DNA from: Alentia gelatinosa
Lineage: Eukaryota; Annelida; Polychaeta; Phyllodocida; Polynoidae
Assembly (NCBI GenBank): GCA_950022655.1
Contig: OX465580.1
Coordinates: 99,280,797-99,344,796 of the forward strand
DNA: 64,000 nucleotides
Direction of reading: 5' to 3'
Shown here: positions 45,426 through 59,211 of the stretch, piece after piece
How positions within the stretch are numbered: position 1 is the first letter of the stretch
Layout of the letters: each line of letters begins with the position of its first letter
Position numbers and translations under genes: made by a program
Notes under the pieces: model-generated
What the model was told of the DNA's origin: nothing
What the model saw: only the letters and a program-made list of their open reading frames with translations
Databases searched by the model: none

Positions 45426-48400
45426 TACATGAGACATTGTTTTTGAACATCACATGACTTGTTACATAATAGGATTTAATGTCAAACAAATAGAAATCAT
45501 AATCAGACATACGATCATACAATATTCGATCACAATACTAATGCGTTATATGGCGCACCATTCAGGTAACATTTTAATGATTTTAATGTATGGGTGTCCA
45601 TTTCGCATTAAGTTTGTGGTCATTTAATTTACATCACGTCCATCTCTTGAAAACTGCTTATTGGTTATTCTAAGGCGTGCAGAAGTTGACACTTGTTTTG
45701 TAAAGGACTTGAAGTGTCCCCAACTTTATCCACCGTGGGGAGTCACTGTCCTTCCCCTTTTCATTAATTGAAAAGGTTTGATATGACAAACAACTGTAGT
45801 GTACATTACTAGGAAAAACCTGTTTAGAGAGGATAGAGAAAGGAAATACAACAACAGTTACCTTTGAAGGGCACTGGTGATTTCCAGCTGGAAGACAGAA
45901 ATCGCAATCAGATTCAAGCCTGGCAAAAATGCCAAACGTTTTTAGAAATGATTTGCGTTTCCATACAATAACTTGTCACACTAATGCAACTGTAATGAAA
46001 TGCCGCTCCAGCATTATTCAATGTATAGAGTGGACACCCTGACCTCAACATTAACTGAACCAGCCCATAATTAAACATCATTACTGGCGAACTGGCAACA
46101 CACTCACATTTATGAAACTTCCGGAGATGACAATGAGAACGGTAGTGAATCAAAGCGATTTCCTATTGTTTTAACATACGTTTATAAGTAACCACCTTCC
46201 CCTACAGTACCATTGGGAAAATAGTGCCAATTCCATTGTGAATTAGAACTTTCATAAAAGGTGAAATGCCAAACTGTGCGGCTCGTCTTTCCCAAAGTCT
46301 CACATCAAACCGAAAGTACAGATAAAGTGGAACACAGTTTTCATTATAATGACTTTACGCTCTTGTTTTATTGCGACCAAGATATGGCATCGATCGCCAT
46401 AGTATCACACGATAGGGCAAGGCCTTCCTTTCTGTTAGTATCTGACCATCAACCTCAATGAGATTGCAATCTAAGATTAATCAGATTGGGATCTTGCAAA
46501 ATATAATGACTTCAAGCTGAATCACACAATGGGTTCCGGCTGTTACTTTTCCGATTAGATCATTGGCAGACAAATTAATGCATTTAGGCCAGATTCTTTT
46601 TGTTTCTGCTGAACAACAGATACCAGCATAGGCTGTGGTTGCGCATTCCCATTGATATCATTGGTTATATGTTAAAGACCAATTGATAAGATTGATGGAC
46701 CTGTTTGTGATGACCACTTTTTACCTATGCTTTTCGTCAATAACATTTCACAACTGGATTAGGTTGCCTGAAATTATCGATTCTGAATACATATGTGGAG
46801 CTATCAAGAACTTGCGTTTGATAGGAAGTGGAGAGGTTAAACCTATAGAATTATTTCTCATATAGGGTGGAAATTTCCTTACTATAATCAGTGTCGGCAT
46901 GAGATGTAATTTACTGCTAATCGTCAACCTTACTGGACTCCATTTAGCACTTGTCTGTAATTAGAGGCATTCCCAGATAACAAGAAGTCATCTCCGAGAT
47001 GGCGGCCCTTACACAACTCTTGTATTGCCCAATACGCTTTCTATTTGGTTAAATTAACCGAATGGTCCAAGTCAAATTTGAAAAAGACCACCACCACCGG
47101 CACATTTAAAACACTATCACCGCCATTCCCTCCGAGTACCTGCATCACCAAACCAATTTTAACAAATACTGAATTTCTGTATTAAATACAAGGGAGGTTC
47201 TGAATACTGATGTTCATCAAGTGGAAGTAGAATGTGATTGTACCTCCTATTCAGAACTAACTCAGGAAACACTAATACCATTCTCCAACACAGCTATAAT
47301 CTAAATGTAGTCGTATGGCGGGTACTTCCCCAACTACCGGCAGTGAAAAGAGTTATACTATATACACTAGCAACCACCTATCTGCATGACAAAGTGAAAC
47401 CAACTCGCCCGCGCCTATCGGGCACTATTATAAATAGGGAACATAAGGCTCCACCCTAAATACATAGGCTTACACACATATACTCATACCTATCATATAC
47501 TAACACCAACCCCTATATTAGTTATACCGAGAAGCCGAAGAGACCGGAAACGAATTTGTTACCGATTGAAAATACCTATACTATCCTGACATGATTCCTA
47601 AATTTAATAGAAACAAAGCACCATAATAAAACCATATATCTTTAAAGAAACCCACTTCAACAAAGATTCCTGCGATAGTGGTAAATGCATATCCTCAGCT
47701 ATAACGGCTAAACTACCAAATATCACAAACCACCTACAAGTACCATTATGGCTCCTCTGAGCCAGAGGTGATTCCTGATTGTAATAGAATGGGATGGGGG
47801 ATTTGAATAATCTCACACACACTAGACATTTGAGCTCCTCCTTACCAGAAACTTCCAAAAACGTACATTTTGAAACAATAGCCTTGACGAACTCGATCAA
47901 AAGGTAAAATTTCTCCCTGGAACAAAATAAAAATAACGTTCCGACCGCTTATTCTGCTACAGGTATGACCTAGGTAAAATTATTTCTGAGGAAGCATTAG
48001 TCTGGCCTTATTATACTATGTCCATGCTTGTATATTGCATATGATTTTGAACCATGGAAGTTGCAGTCTCACTACATGTCGAAAAATGAATAGTATGAAA
48101 ATGATAAGACATCCAGATAGGGCGAAAACAGATTTCTTTTACACAACTTTTCTTCTAACTTTAGATTTCTGCAGGCGGTTGATATCCAATAAAGTTAGAA
48201 GAAACATTGCACACCTGCCCCCCCCCCCCCTATTCCGATGTCCTACAACCTCCAATAAAGTTTACAAAACATTATCAGCATGTCTAGTTTGTTTATGGAT
48301 TTACCTAAGCAACATGCACTATTCTTACCATCACAACAGCTTCCTACCCTGAGATCTCCCAATAATATTGAAAAGCCACAAAGGGAGAAATGTGAGCGTT

Positions 48401-48630
48401 ACGAAACTAAACCAGCCAGCGAAAATGATAAGAGACGGGATTAGTCAGGTAGGGAGACTCATTATAGGTTACTCTTACTTGAAGCCATTGTGGCCAATGT
48501 AGAGGCGGCAATACGCGCGGGAGAGGGTACAATCCCCTCCCACATTATCCCTCCACTCCAATCTCTGAAAAATCATGTCACTCTACTCTCTCCAGACTTA
48601 ACAACGGAATTCTTCATATAGTTATTACTG
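45426..48630. other. Unassigned sequence
   Basis: A 10-bp inverted pair GTTCTGAATA/TATTCAGAAC lies at about 47194-47257, and a run of 13 C at 48218-48230. No gene was recognised; all open frames are short. Confidence 0.35.
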
Positions 48631-48924
48631 AAGGCCCGTGGCCGATTTCACGTTACCGATCTTCATTCAGGAACCACCGACGGACCTTTCGGCACTGCTG
48701 AACCAAAATTGGTCAATGGGAACGACCCAGCTTGTGAAATGATCCACGACTTTTTCTGCTTAGATAATGCAATGTGGCACCACCCACCATTGAATGAAAT
48801 TTTGGCCGCTGTGTGGAATCTATTATCCTTCTACATTGACGCATATTAAGTGGCACTACCGATAGTCTTTCTGGGTAACTCAGAAAATCTACACCCTTTT
48901 CGTCGGCCAATGGAAATAGGCCTA
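48631..48924. mobile_element. Inverted-repeat element, family X, copy 1
   Basis: It matches 55868-56192 across its length: CCGATCTTCATTCAGGAACC, CGGCACTGCTGA, ACCCAGCTTGTGAAATGA, GACTTTTTCTGCTTAGAT, AATGTGGCACCACCCA, ATCTACACCC. The right end TCGTCGGCCAATGGAAATAG is the inverse of the GCCTRTTTCCATTGGCCGA terminus; the left end has lost several bases. Non-coding. Confidence 0.8.
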
Positions 48925-49079
48925 CAGGAGCACTTAGGTATTCCGTAAACCAAGCCCTGAAGCTATGAGCCAAAGTATTAGATTTTTGAGCATGGGAAAG
49001 CACGCTCAGGTTCGCTGTCTGAAGGTTAGAGATTAGATAGGTTACATAGACTCAGGGCCTGCTGCAAAACATATCATAA

Positions 49080-49261
49080 CCTCTATCTCCTGCCACCTCA
49101 GTGACATTGTTGAGGGGCAGAGTACCAGTGGCTGACCATTACCAATCACTTCAGACTCAAGTATTTCAATGACCCACTGGTGCTTGATATCTTTAGAACT
49201 TGGATACATGGACAGGTTAAGAAGTAACTGGTTGGTTGGGTGCCAAGTGGGGTACAGCAAG
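49080..49261 (+). repeat. Dispersed repeat V, copy 2
   Basis: Shares TGACCCACTGGTGCTTGAT and flanking blocks with 8550-8730, same orientation. The minus strand is open for 72 codons (49042-49260) with no similarity I recognise. Confidence 0.6.
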
Positions 49262-51128
49262 GATCCACTGTATACATAAAACCCAAATATTTTTATTGTT
49301 AGATATGTATTTTATGATTCCACACTCATTCATCATCAATTTGCGAGCTGATCATTTTTATCCTACTTTCTAGGGGGAATGTATTTGTATGTGTCACATT
49401 GACTAATAGATTTTGGTATCATAGAAGCTCCAATATAATCCTATCCCATTAGGGTTTGGTATTCGTTGACTTGGTTCAATTCTACCCAATTTTCTTATTT
49501 CTTGCCTCACATAATACTATTACAATCGTTCCCCAGACAGAATATATGCCCAAATTGGTCTTCAGCACAGTTTTATCAGTTAACTTCATGTCTATAGCAT
49601 TATCGTACCGGATTATTCATAAATCATACATGTTATCACCAGAAGCATTTTCCATTGATATATTTTGGACAGCCAAACCAACATATGATCCTCCACGTTG
49701 CCCCAAGAATTTCCATCAACTCCATTAACCACGAAATGAATACGCATACAGCCTTCTAGCCAGAAAGTGCTAAAATATCTAATAGTTCATAGAAATAAGA
49801 CAAGGGTGTCTCGCCAATATATGAATAATTCTTGACAAAATCCTTTCCTAGACATTGCCCCGAAGCGGAATGTATCTTTAACTATATAGCAGAAGGCAGG
49901 CAAAAAGGTCTTGTCCAAAAATAGTGGGAAACATCTTGCTTTAATTGGCATATCCCTGTGCATGGTCATATGTCATGTTCATGATATAATATACACAAAT
50001 ATTCAGATTCACTTGATTTCAACTTTCCGCACAACGGTGACCCGAAATACGGTTGACATAAAGCGGAGAAAGAAGTAATTCGAGATATGTCCTATTGAAT
50101 TAGGGAGGGTCGCCTAAAGATGGAGGAGGTAATTCATGGTATTCCCGTGTGTCGATGAGGATTCCATGCTTCCTTGTAGTCAGCCGATAACTTCCAGTTT
50201 GTTATATTTCAGGGCGCAGATTTGTTTATTAAGGACTGACTGGTATAGAACTATCAAATAGACGAGTCTCTGGTGGCATTGTGGTCGTCGGCGACAGTTG
50301 CCGGCCCAAAAAACGCGTCGGCGGCAATGATCTGCTTGGTAGAACAGCTTATAACGTTTACACGGCCGGCCCCGCCGACCACCGGGCCATCGCCATGTGT
50401 CCAAAACCCTGTCGACGGCCAGCATCTGCTGACCATTTTGCTGTTTCCACCAAGATACCGGCAGGTATTTTCCATGCAATGAGCTTCCCCAACAGGAGGC
50501 AATTTGACAAGATGAATGACATAATTCTTTTTATCTTGCCTTTATGATTTTCTATTCCCTTTTTTAATGAATCAAACCCACATGAGGTCACGGTGGTGTC
50601 AGTGCTTAGAAGCTTGTCACAGGTGATGAAAACACCTAGTTTGCTCTTGCAACTTGGAGACAGCAGAGCTATCAATCTGCTACATCTAAGGAGCAGTGTT
50701 TCTGGAATTTCTCATGAAAATTATGTCGGAGGTTATCACTCAGGTAGGTTGGGACTGAGCTCTATAGTCCATAAGTTTAGCGTGATTCTGGCTGGAAACA
50801 GGCCCCTCAGGACTTTGCTTTACTATGCATTGGTTATGGCTGACTGGTGGCTGTGTAAACCTTTAACCCGGGATCATGGGGAGTGGTCAGTCAGAGCTCA
50901 CTCGCGATCATGGAGCACAGGGGATAAGATGCTACCCAGCAGAACAGCGCTGGGGGCCAGCTCTTCGGGCACTTACTGGTCTGAGAATGGAATCTTAACG
51001 TGTCCGAGAGACTGCTTCTGAGGCGTCATTGGATCCAGATGATTGTTTTTCCCCTCCTGGGACTTTTGTTTGAAGTGATCAGACAGGTGACCGGTGACCA
51101 GGGAGAAGTCTTATGCAGTCTTTATATA
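49262..51128. other. Unassigned sequence with a G+C-rich patch
   Basis: At 50260-50500 several frames are open on both strands in a CG-rich patch, and a 142-codon frame opens at a GTG at 50593. None resembles a known protein. Confidence 0.35.
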
Positions 51129-51270
51129 GAACTGCATCGAGAATCGTATAAATAGATAATACTCCACGAGTTTGGATGTGCCTGCATCGTCATCGAGATG
51201 AAGCCGAGTGACGATTATGGCACATCCAAACGAGTGGAATATTGACTATTTTACGATTCGAGTGCGGTTC
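51129..51270. repeat. Foldback hairpin, 142 bp
   Basis: GAACTGCATCGAGAATCGTA pairs with TACGATTCGAGTGCGGTTC, and ACTCCACGAGTTTGGATGTG with CACATCCAAACGAGTGGA. The tip CGTCATCGAGATGAAGCCGA then GTGACG has a composition like the loop of F1 and F2. Confidence 0.85.
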
Positions 51271-51275
51271 TGGAT

Positions 51276-51474
51276 TTATCTCACCCATTTCTATGATGTT
51301 AGATAGTATCAGAATATCAGAACAGCTCGAATATACCTAGCGAATCCATATGACGTCATCTCAAATTCACTACGCCACGGCTGTGGCGTAGTATCGTCAC
51401 TTTACGGGGGTGATCGTTGAGTATTTTTTCCTAATGTTATTTCTATGGCGAAGCTTGTACCAGGGGTGAGATAA
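51276..51474 (-). mobile_element. Short inverted-repeat element, family W, copy 3
   Basis: The ends are TTATCTCACCC and GGGTGAGATAA. Read on the minus strand, the first 50 bases (CCCTGGTA..CATAGAAATAACATTAGGAA) match the W copies at 13271 and 23482. A perfect central hairpin CTACGCCAC-GGCT-GTGGCGTAG sits at 51370-51391. Confidence 0.75.
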
Positions 51475-52379
51475 TAACTACTATGCGATGGCAGTAGACT
51501 GGAGAATTAGGAATTTTCTTCAGAGAAGAAACAGACTTAAGGCTACCCCAATGGCTATGGTTACAAATGGGTAGGTATATCAAGGGGATTGTATAAGAGT
51601 TGGTCCTGATCATTCCATTGCTGGGAATTTTTATTTGGAAGATGCACCTTCTGTGCAGTCAGTACATGGTACCTGTGGGAAACATCACTGAATGCTCTGG
51701 AGGGTACTCTGATAGGGATCGGATCCATCTCATCTCATCTCTTTCTGAAAGAGATATCTTCAGGGGAGTTTATATTTCAGTCCAGGATCAAAATTTAACC
51801 CATCCCAGTTTGGGGATGATGGATTATTTTTTGAGTCAAGACTAAACCTGAGTGTACACTGCCTACGACTAGCTTCTATAAGCCCTGGCAACCTTTGACC
51901 TTAAGGTTTCGTGGATTAATTATGACTAAACATCATTTCAATCATTTAATTTTCAATTAACCTTAAAATAATCAAATACTATAGTATTGATAATAGTACG
52001 CCTACTTGTCTTAGACATTTCTTTACAAGATTAGAGGTAATTAACACAGCTTATAGGAGACAGATATCATCTGCATGACAGATAGTATTCTCACAAAGCA
52101 ACATACAACCTGTCATATCTGTGAGGGATTCCAGCCACACCACATCTGCCTTATCTCTACCGTCGTCATTGCTTATTCCTCCAATGAGCTAGCGTGGCTG
52201 GTAGTGAATACGTAGATACTGCGCAGCAGGAGGCCGGCGGAGACTGCACTGGAAGGGCAGGTGGATACTCCAGGGTGCTAATTAACCTGTCATTGGCGTC
52301 CCCGTTACGCCAAATGCAGATCGGGTGGTTTTACGCCATCTACGGTAGCATTCTTGTTATACTCTTCCCCCATAGACGT
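51475..52379. other. Unassigned sequence
   Basis: No recognisable feature. Confidence 0.35.
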
Positions 52380-52460
52380 CCAGGATTAGATGTTCATAGT
52401 GTGAAAAAGGCATTTGAGTGTGTACCCCATAACATCATCCTGGACTTAAACTCCAGCTAA
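52380..52460 (+). pseudogene. LINE RT scrap with KAF.CVPHNI motif
   Basis: The frame reads DVHSVKKAFECVPHNIILDL before a stop. D.SKAFD.VPHN.LL is the RT motif A region of many LINEs. Only about 20 residues are recognisable. Confidence 0.5.
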
Positions 52461-52590
52461 ATTTGCCGTAGGAGGTTTGTTTTGGAAATTTTTAGTCGGG
52501 TTATTGTCTAATATCTAGAGATTAAGATGATTCACTAATCTTTTCTAGATTAGAAGGTTTCCCATCACATTTTATTATCCGAGTTGAACA

Positions 52591-52662
52591 TGGAGTTTGT
52601 TATCTTCGGCTACAGATATCACTCAGCTCCGCTTCGTGATATCATTCTGTGAAGACAACTGA
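52591..52662. repeat. Foldback element F2 with conserved loop
   Basis: GTTATCTTC..CAGA.ATATCAC pairs with GTGATATCATTCTG..GAAGACAAC. The tip CACTCAGCTCCGCTTCGTG is identical to that of the foldback at 13416-13558, though the arms differ. Confidence 0.75.
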
Positions 52663-55600
52663 CACCATAAAAACAATCTTATGAAAATGTGTGATGTCTC
52701 TTTATAATATATTTAGCTATAAGTGTATAGCGCCCCGTTCTGGATTTCATTGGGCAATTTATTTCATGGTGCCATTCCACTGTAAACGAGGGTTTTCTAA
52801 ACCCCTTCCGGCCAGGAATACCATAAGGCATTACATACCCCAAGGATTACAATGTCTTCAGGCATTATGCACATGAAGGGCAAGAATGCCTTTCAAGAAA
52901 TGTTCATAAGAAATGTGGAAAGATAGGTGTGGTGGCATCCTCGGCCCCGTGGCCACTGCTACCCACTAATCTGCTCGCATGGGAAGACATAATGAATAAA
53001 TCCCCGATTATGATGCGTGTACAAGTGCACAGCCTGCGGTACTTGAACACTTGGATTTTATTCAGAAGTGTTTTCCTGTCACCCGCCGAATAATCAAAAC
53101 GGGGTGTGACCATATTTCCGTATACTTCCGTGAAAATACAGCCATTGATATACCCCCGATGTTGGAATATTTGGGAAATATATGGTTTACTCGGTTTAAT
53201 CTATGGTATATAACCATTACATTTGATTCTACAAGACCCGCACAGCAGAGATAATGCAAAGCATGTTGTCGCACCCTTATTCCCATTGAAATATAATTTT
53301 GGAAAAGAACATAAAGGTTTGAAATCACTGCAGTCATGTGCTCCTGTGTCTTGGACAGAGTACATATTATGGTTACCGGACTTGCATACCTATATCATGA
53401 GTAGATGATGTTTCTGATCAGACTCAAGTATCTATCCATTCCAGGAATACCTCTCAGGGCTAACATGCCCTACCCGGACCGAACCACTAGAGTTTGCCTC
53501 GGCCAGCAGAATAGCATGAATCCATAGCATGAACTTGTATCTACTCTACTCGGATATAGGTACAGTAATAACGCATTCATCAATGATGCACTTTAGAGAG
53601 AATATAGGTCCAGCTCTGGTAGTACTTCTGAAGTAAAATGAGCCTCCACAAAAATCATACTCTCAAAATCTAATGACTTCGAGTTTATTAGTCAGTATGC
53701 TTTGGGTTTTATTGTTAAGAGTGATCATATAAAATAAATGAACAAGAATATAAATCACTAGGCGTTATCCAAGTTTTCAATAACGTATATATGCCCGTAT
53801 ACATATGACAGTTTTAATTTGCTGTTGTAATACGCAGTTCGGCCATAACTGCAAGGCTCTACTTAAAAAGAAGGTCCATATAGTATTTAATTGAAGATCT
53901 GATGTAATAGCGATCGTGATTAGGTGTCATAACGGACACCAGTGTCTGATTTAAAAGCACTAAACGCAAACTCTACTCATTTTTCAGTTGGGGAAGACGT
54001 AGGGGAGTTTCAAAAATAAGGTCCCAGGAGTGCGGTTCTAATACAGATCTACCCTTGTGTGGAAACAGATAACAAATCAGAACAACACAAATGTCACCGC
54101 TCGCCTCGAAAACAAAAGAAGATTATAAAATACCTCGTTTAGAAAGAACGCTAAAGGAGAACGAATTGCTTCCCTTGTGCATACTTCCGGTCCTGAGGCT
54201 TCCAGAACAATGGCGTCACTGGCCGCATCTGTCGCTGATAGTTATCAGCTGCACGTTGGGTGCCAGGCCAGGCTTGCAGATAGCCCTGATTTATGATAAG
54301 CGATTGTGGTCTGGAAAGAGAGGCCGGGGAAGTAACGGCGGGAAGTAAGGGGAGGCTAATGACAGGCAAATATTTCTACACAAATTAGCAAAGACAACCT
54401 ACATACATTTCGCAGCCAGGCCGGGCCTTTTGTAATATTCCCCCACATGTAGTGGCTCTGTGCTGAGAACACAATAGAATGGTGATAAGTGCTTCTTGGC
54501 GTCCTTTGTTCTTGGTGTGTGAGCTGTTGTTTTGATGGAGAGGCGGAAACAGAAAGTGAGTCTTTATAGAGAATGTCACTGGGTCATATGACCGGAAGAC
54601 GCAGCACGTCATGAGTTTAGTAAAGCCGACAAAGTGATTGGTTCTCTTCATTGACATTCAAACCCATCTTTGGACAGGGTAGTGCGAAGAATAACAAATG
54701 AGGGCCCAGGCTAATGGCTCTGTGAAGCAGACTGCTCCTAAATCCACCCAACCAGACGACTATTTATCGCCCAACGTCGTTATTCATGTCACGAGATACG
54801 GCCACACATGTTACAAGTATAAAACTACAGAAACGTGCTCGCTATTAATGATACATGAGGCTAAATCGTTTCCTGCTTGGCACGATGGAGTAAGTACATA
54901 ATCTATTGCCTTGTTGACATAGGTCCCTCTGCAAATATCAAAAGGAAATACAGGCAAAACGTACCTCCGAGCCCATGGAGGAAAGCAAAACTATAACAAG
55001 AAACAGTATTAAAAGGTCAAATTATCTTTTCCTACAAAGTCCGCAGATTTGAGACACATGTATTCTCATTGTTGATTTAATAACACTTTATTCACTTCCA
55101 TAAAAACAAAATCAAGACTATCAAATGGAGATGTAAATAATAGTCCTTATTCATCCTGGTTGAAGAGATATAGCTAACGTGGCTGTCTAAAAGATAATAG
55201 AGGAAAAGACATTTGTACAAGAAATACGCTAAACGTAAATAGATATAACCTTCTAGGTGTGTGTGGGGGGGTGTGTGTTATTGGGAGTTATAAATATCAT
55301 ACATCACTTTTTTTTACTCGGTGTATCCAATTTTCGACGATTTCCACATTCCCGCTACCATTTAGCTTCCAAACTTGAATAATGCTCTATTCTGCGCATT
55401 TGCCCCAGCATCAGAGAAGGCCCCATAGGTTCTGGAATATTCCACACACGTTTGAAATGTGCGATATCTCGTAGTCTATCATCAGAATAGCGAAATATTT
55501 CAACTTGTAACTCTTCATAAAGAACATGGGAGGATGATTGGGAAACTTTGCGTATGGAGAGGACCGGGAAAAGGACTGCATTGAGCTCGCGCGATTAAAT

Positions 55601-55867
55601 CCCACAGTTATGGGAAAAACTCAAGATAATCGATATCATGAGCAATATTGCGAGCAAATGGACAGGGTCGTAACTCTAACTACACCGTCGGATCACCGAT
55701 ATAGAACAACTTGAGATAATATGTTATGGTGAAGAAATAAAAGGTCAAAAAACTTTTTCTAGACATAATTCAATTAAAAAATGTAGAACAATGGGTAAAG
55801 ATCATCCAATTGAAATAAGCATTTAAGGCCTAAAATGAGCTAAAATGATGCATGCAGAGTCACGCTA
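52663..55867. other. Unassigned sequence
   Basis: Contains a short GT/G-rich run at 55257-55276. Open frames are short; no protein, RNA or repeat was recognised. Confidence 0.35.
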
Positions 55868-56192
55868 TAGGCCTGTTTCCATTGGCCGATTTCCCATCAC
55901 GGATCTACAGTCAGGTACTACCGACAGACTTTTGGCACTGCTGACCCAAAATCGGTTAATGGAAACAACCCAGCTTGTGAAATGACTAATGACTTTTTCT
56001 GCTTAGATTATGCCATAGATATGGAGACAATGTGGCACCACCCATTACTGAGTGAAAGCTTGGTCACTGAGTGAAATCTACTACCCTCACCGATTTTTCT
56101 TTACTTACGCACAGTCAGTGGCACAACCGACAGACTTTCTGTGTAACTCAAAAATTCTACACCCTTTCCGTCGGACAATGGAAAAAGCCTTA
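55868..56192. mobile_element. Inverted-repeat element, family X, copy 2
   Basis: Begins TAGGCCTGTTTCCATTGGCC and ends CCGTCGGACAATGGAAAAAG then CCTTA, an inverted pair. The body matches 48631-48924. It is 325 bp and non-coding; target duplication not evident. Confidence 0.8.
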
Positions 56193-56212
56193 TCATAGGT
56201 CCTGGGACGAGA

Positions 56213-56577
56213 AACTATAAGCCATTTTCTACTGGCCAACTTTTCACCATCGATCTGCAGTACGGATCGATCTTTCAGGGTATACCAACGCCAGATTGGT
56301 GAATGGAAACAGGCATGCAGAGAAGTGTTTACCGATTTATTGTGCACAGACTGGCCATCACCACCTGACTTGTCATGACTCAACATAATCAGGTGGGTTT
56401 GAAATCGTTGGTGATGAGTTCAGTCAGTATGGGCCTTCAAATGCGGCAGAAACAAGGAATGCACTGCATCCCCATCAATTGTTTGATACCGACGTGCCGT
56501 CGTTGGCCACCAGCGACCGGCTTTTAGAATAACTCGATTGATCGGTGCCGCTTTCGTCGGCAGTGGAAAATGGCTTT
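56213..56577. mobile_element. Inverted-repeat element related to family X, copy 3
   Basis: TATAAGCCATTTTCTACTGG at the left pairs with CAGTGGAAAATGGCTTTTA at the right. The body differs from copies 1 and 2, so this is a related subfamily with similar termini. Confidence 0.6.
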
Positions 56578-56578
56578 T

Positions 56579-56838
56579 AAAGGCTCTATTCCATTGCGCC
56601 GATTTCACTCCCGATATGGTCCAGATGTACTCCAGTTTCAGCCCTGGCACCATAACTGGCCTCTGTCTGGTGTCTTTCTGGAGGCCATCGGCGCAATGGA
56701 ACAGGGTATTTGGGTGTCAGCACCAAGACTGGAGTACATCTGGACCACATCGGGAGTAAAATCGGCGCTATAGAATCAGGCCTTTGGGGCTCTAAAAAAA
56801 TCTCCGCCATTTTCGTCGGCCAATGGAAAAGAGGTTAT
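56579..56838. mobile_element. Foldback/inverted-repeat element related to family X, copy 4
   Basis: GGCTCTATTCCATTGCGCCG then ATTTCACTCCCGAT and TCCAGATGTACTCCAGT pair with ACTGGAGTACATCTGGA, ATCGGGAGTAAAATCGGCGC and TATAGAATCAGGCC. A further internal GGCGCAATGGAACAGG (56690-56705) repeats the terminus inverted, and CGTCGGCCAATGGAAAAGAGG follows at 56813. Several nested or rearranged copies are likely. Confidence 0.65.
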
Positions 56839-57423
<585 letters not shown>

Positions 57424-58143
57424 GTGAATGAATATTATACCTTTCAGATACTCGTTCAAAGCTGTTTTGCCTGACAAGAGAGCAGTAGGTGGCCTATAGA
57501 GGTTGCAATTCACCCCGCAAGTGCCTGCTGAGACCAATACAATGCAAAAGTGACACAAGACTTTACAAATGAAATAACTGGAAAAGAAATGCGAATCAAT
57601 CAAACGTAACTTATGCCCAACAATTGCATTACAATTACTTGGGATTTATGCGTGATAGTAAACATTTGAATAGTAAACATTAAGAACAAAAAAAAAACTG
57701 GGCACAAATATTTCTGCCTTTTTTTCAAATGTAGTAATTTCCTGCCCACAATTGTAGTACTACATTATTATGCACTCGTACATCAGAAGTTCACAAATAA
57801 TGTAGGATTAATCGATTTAGAGAACGCAGAGAAGCACACATGGCAAACTTGGCTTATCAGAGAAGCAGACAGCACTACTTGGTTGATATCGCACCCCAAA
57901 CGCCTAGAGCAGGAGACTTCTTCTTAAAATGATCAGACTAAAATACGAGTTATTCAGAAAATGTTTCCAGTATAAAACGTCGTTAATCTTATATGCTCTG
58001 TCCCCAGGGCAAAGAGCGTTAATTTAAAACATACCAGGTGCTCTGTAATCAAAGTTATGAGAGATCTTATATGCATGTTTATAATTATCGACCAGAAATA
58101 CCACTAAACTCTAGCAAATCGCATTATACGAAGACATGGTTAT
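57424..58143. other. Unassigned sequence
   Basis: No recognisable feature. Confidence 0.35.
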
Positions 58144-58356
58144 GCCTGGCGTCCACCTACTACGATAGAAATTTAGATCTACCGATTTGGCACCGATACG
58201 AATGCCAATCCACCACGCATCGGGAGGGGTTGACGGTGTAAAAAGGTGACCATGGTCCCGATATGCCCTACGATATTAGCAGGGCTAAAGTGCAAATCTT
58301 GAAGTGTTGTCTTCTTTTTAGATGTACGACTATAATTCAGGAAATATCGCATCGAT

Positions 58357-58643
58357 CATTACCCCTACCCCTGAACACAAAAGTATGAGTCGAGAGTTGG
58401 GAATAATAAAATTTATTTTAATTTTATATACCTTCACCGACATGAATATTAATACGGTAAATATTAATATGATATAAGGTAAAAGAAAGTAATTGACAGA
58501 TATATAATGAGGTCAATTACGTTGAAGATACATATTGGTAATTGACAGATATGATGATATGTCAATTGGTATAAGTATATATGGTTATATAACAATGAGT
58601 ATATATGGTTATACAATATGAGTATAAAATGAGTATAAAAACG
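58357..58643 (-). repeat. B2 repeat of the short Ngaro copy
   Basis: Direct copy of 58868-59156 with no difference that I can see; ends CATTACCCCTACCCCTG on the plus strand. Confidence 0.9.
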
Positions 58644-58867
58644 GCCTACAGAGTAGGAAATAGAAGAAAAGGTGAGGGTGGGTGGGAAAGAAAAAGTATG
58701 TGTGTACGTAGTGAAGTACAGGAACAGAATGAGGAGGAGGTCAGAGCGGCGGTTGGCCACGTGACCGCAGGGTTCACGTGACCGACACCAGGGGGGAGTG
58801 CGCAGTGTGCGCGGGGTGTGTGTCAGGGGGAGCAATGACCACCCCTGACCAACGGCCATGGGTCACC
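58644..58867 (-). repeat. A2 repeat of the short Ngaro copy
   Basis: Corresponds to 33971-34193 of the long copy, including the paired CACGTG hexamers and the GGTGACCCATGG start read on the minus strand. Confidence 0.9.
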
Positions 58868-59156
58868 CATTACCCCTACCCCTGAACACAAAAGTATGAG
58901 TCGAGAGTTGGGAATAATAAAATTTATTTTAATTTTATATACCTTCACCGACATGAATATTAATACGGTAAATATTAATATGATATAAGGTAAAAGAAAG
59001 TAATTGACAGATATATAATGAGGTCAATTACGTTGAAGATACATATTGGTAATTGACAGATATGATGATATGTCAATTGGTATAAGTATATATGGTTATA
59101 TAACAATGAGTATATATGGTTATACAATATGAGTATAAAATGAGTATAAAAACGCC
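58868..59156 (-). repeat. B1 repeat of the short Ngaro copy
   Basis: Corresponds to 33696-33970 of the long copy with a small insertion in the TATACTCAT motif run and a CTTCAACGTAATTGACCTC variant. Confidence 0.9.
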
Positions 59157-59211
59157 AAGACCAGAAAAAGAGGCGAGGTGGGGGGGAAAAATGTTTGTGA
59201 GGAGTAGTGAG

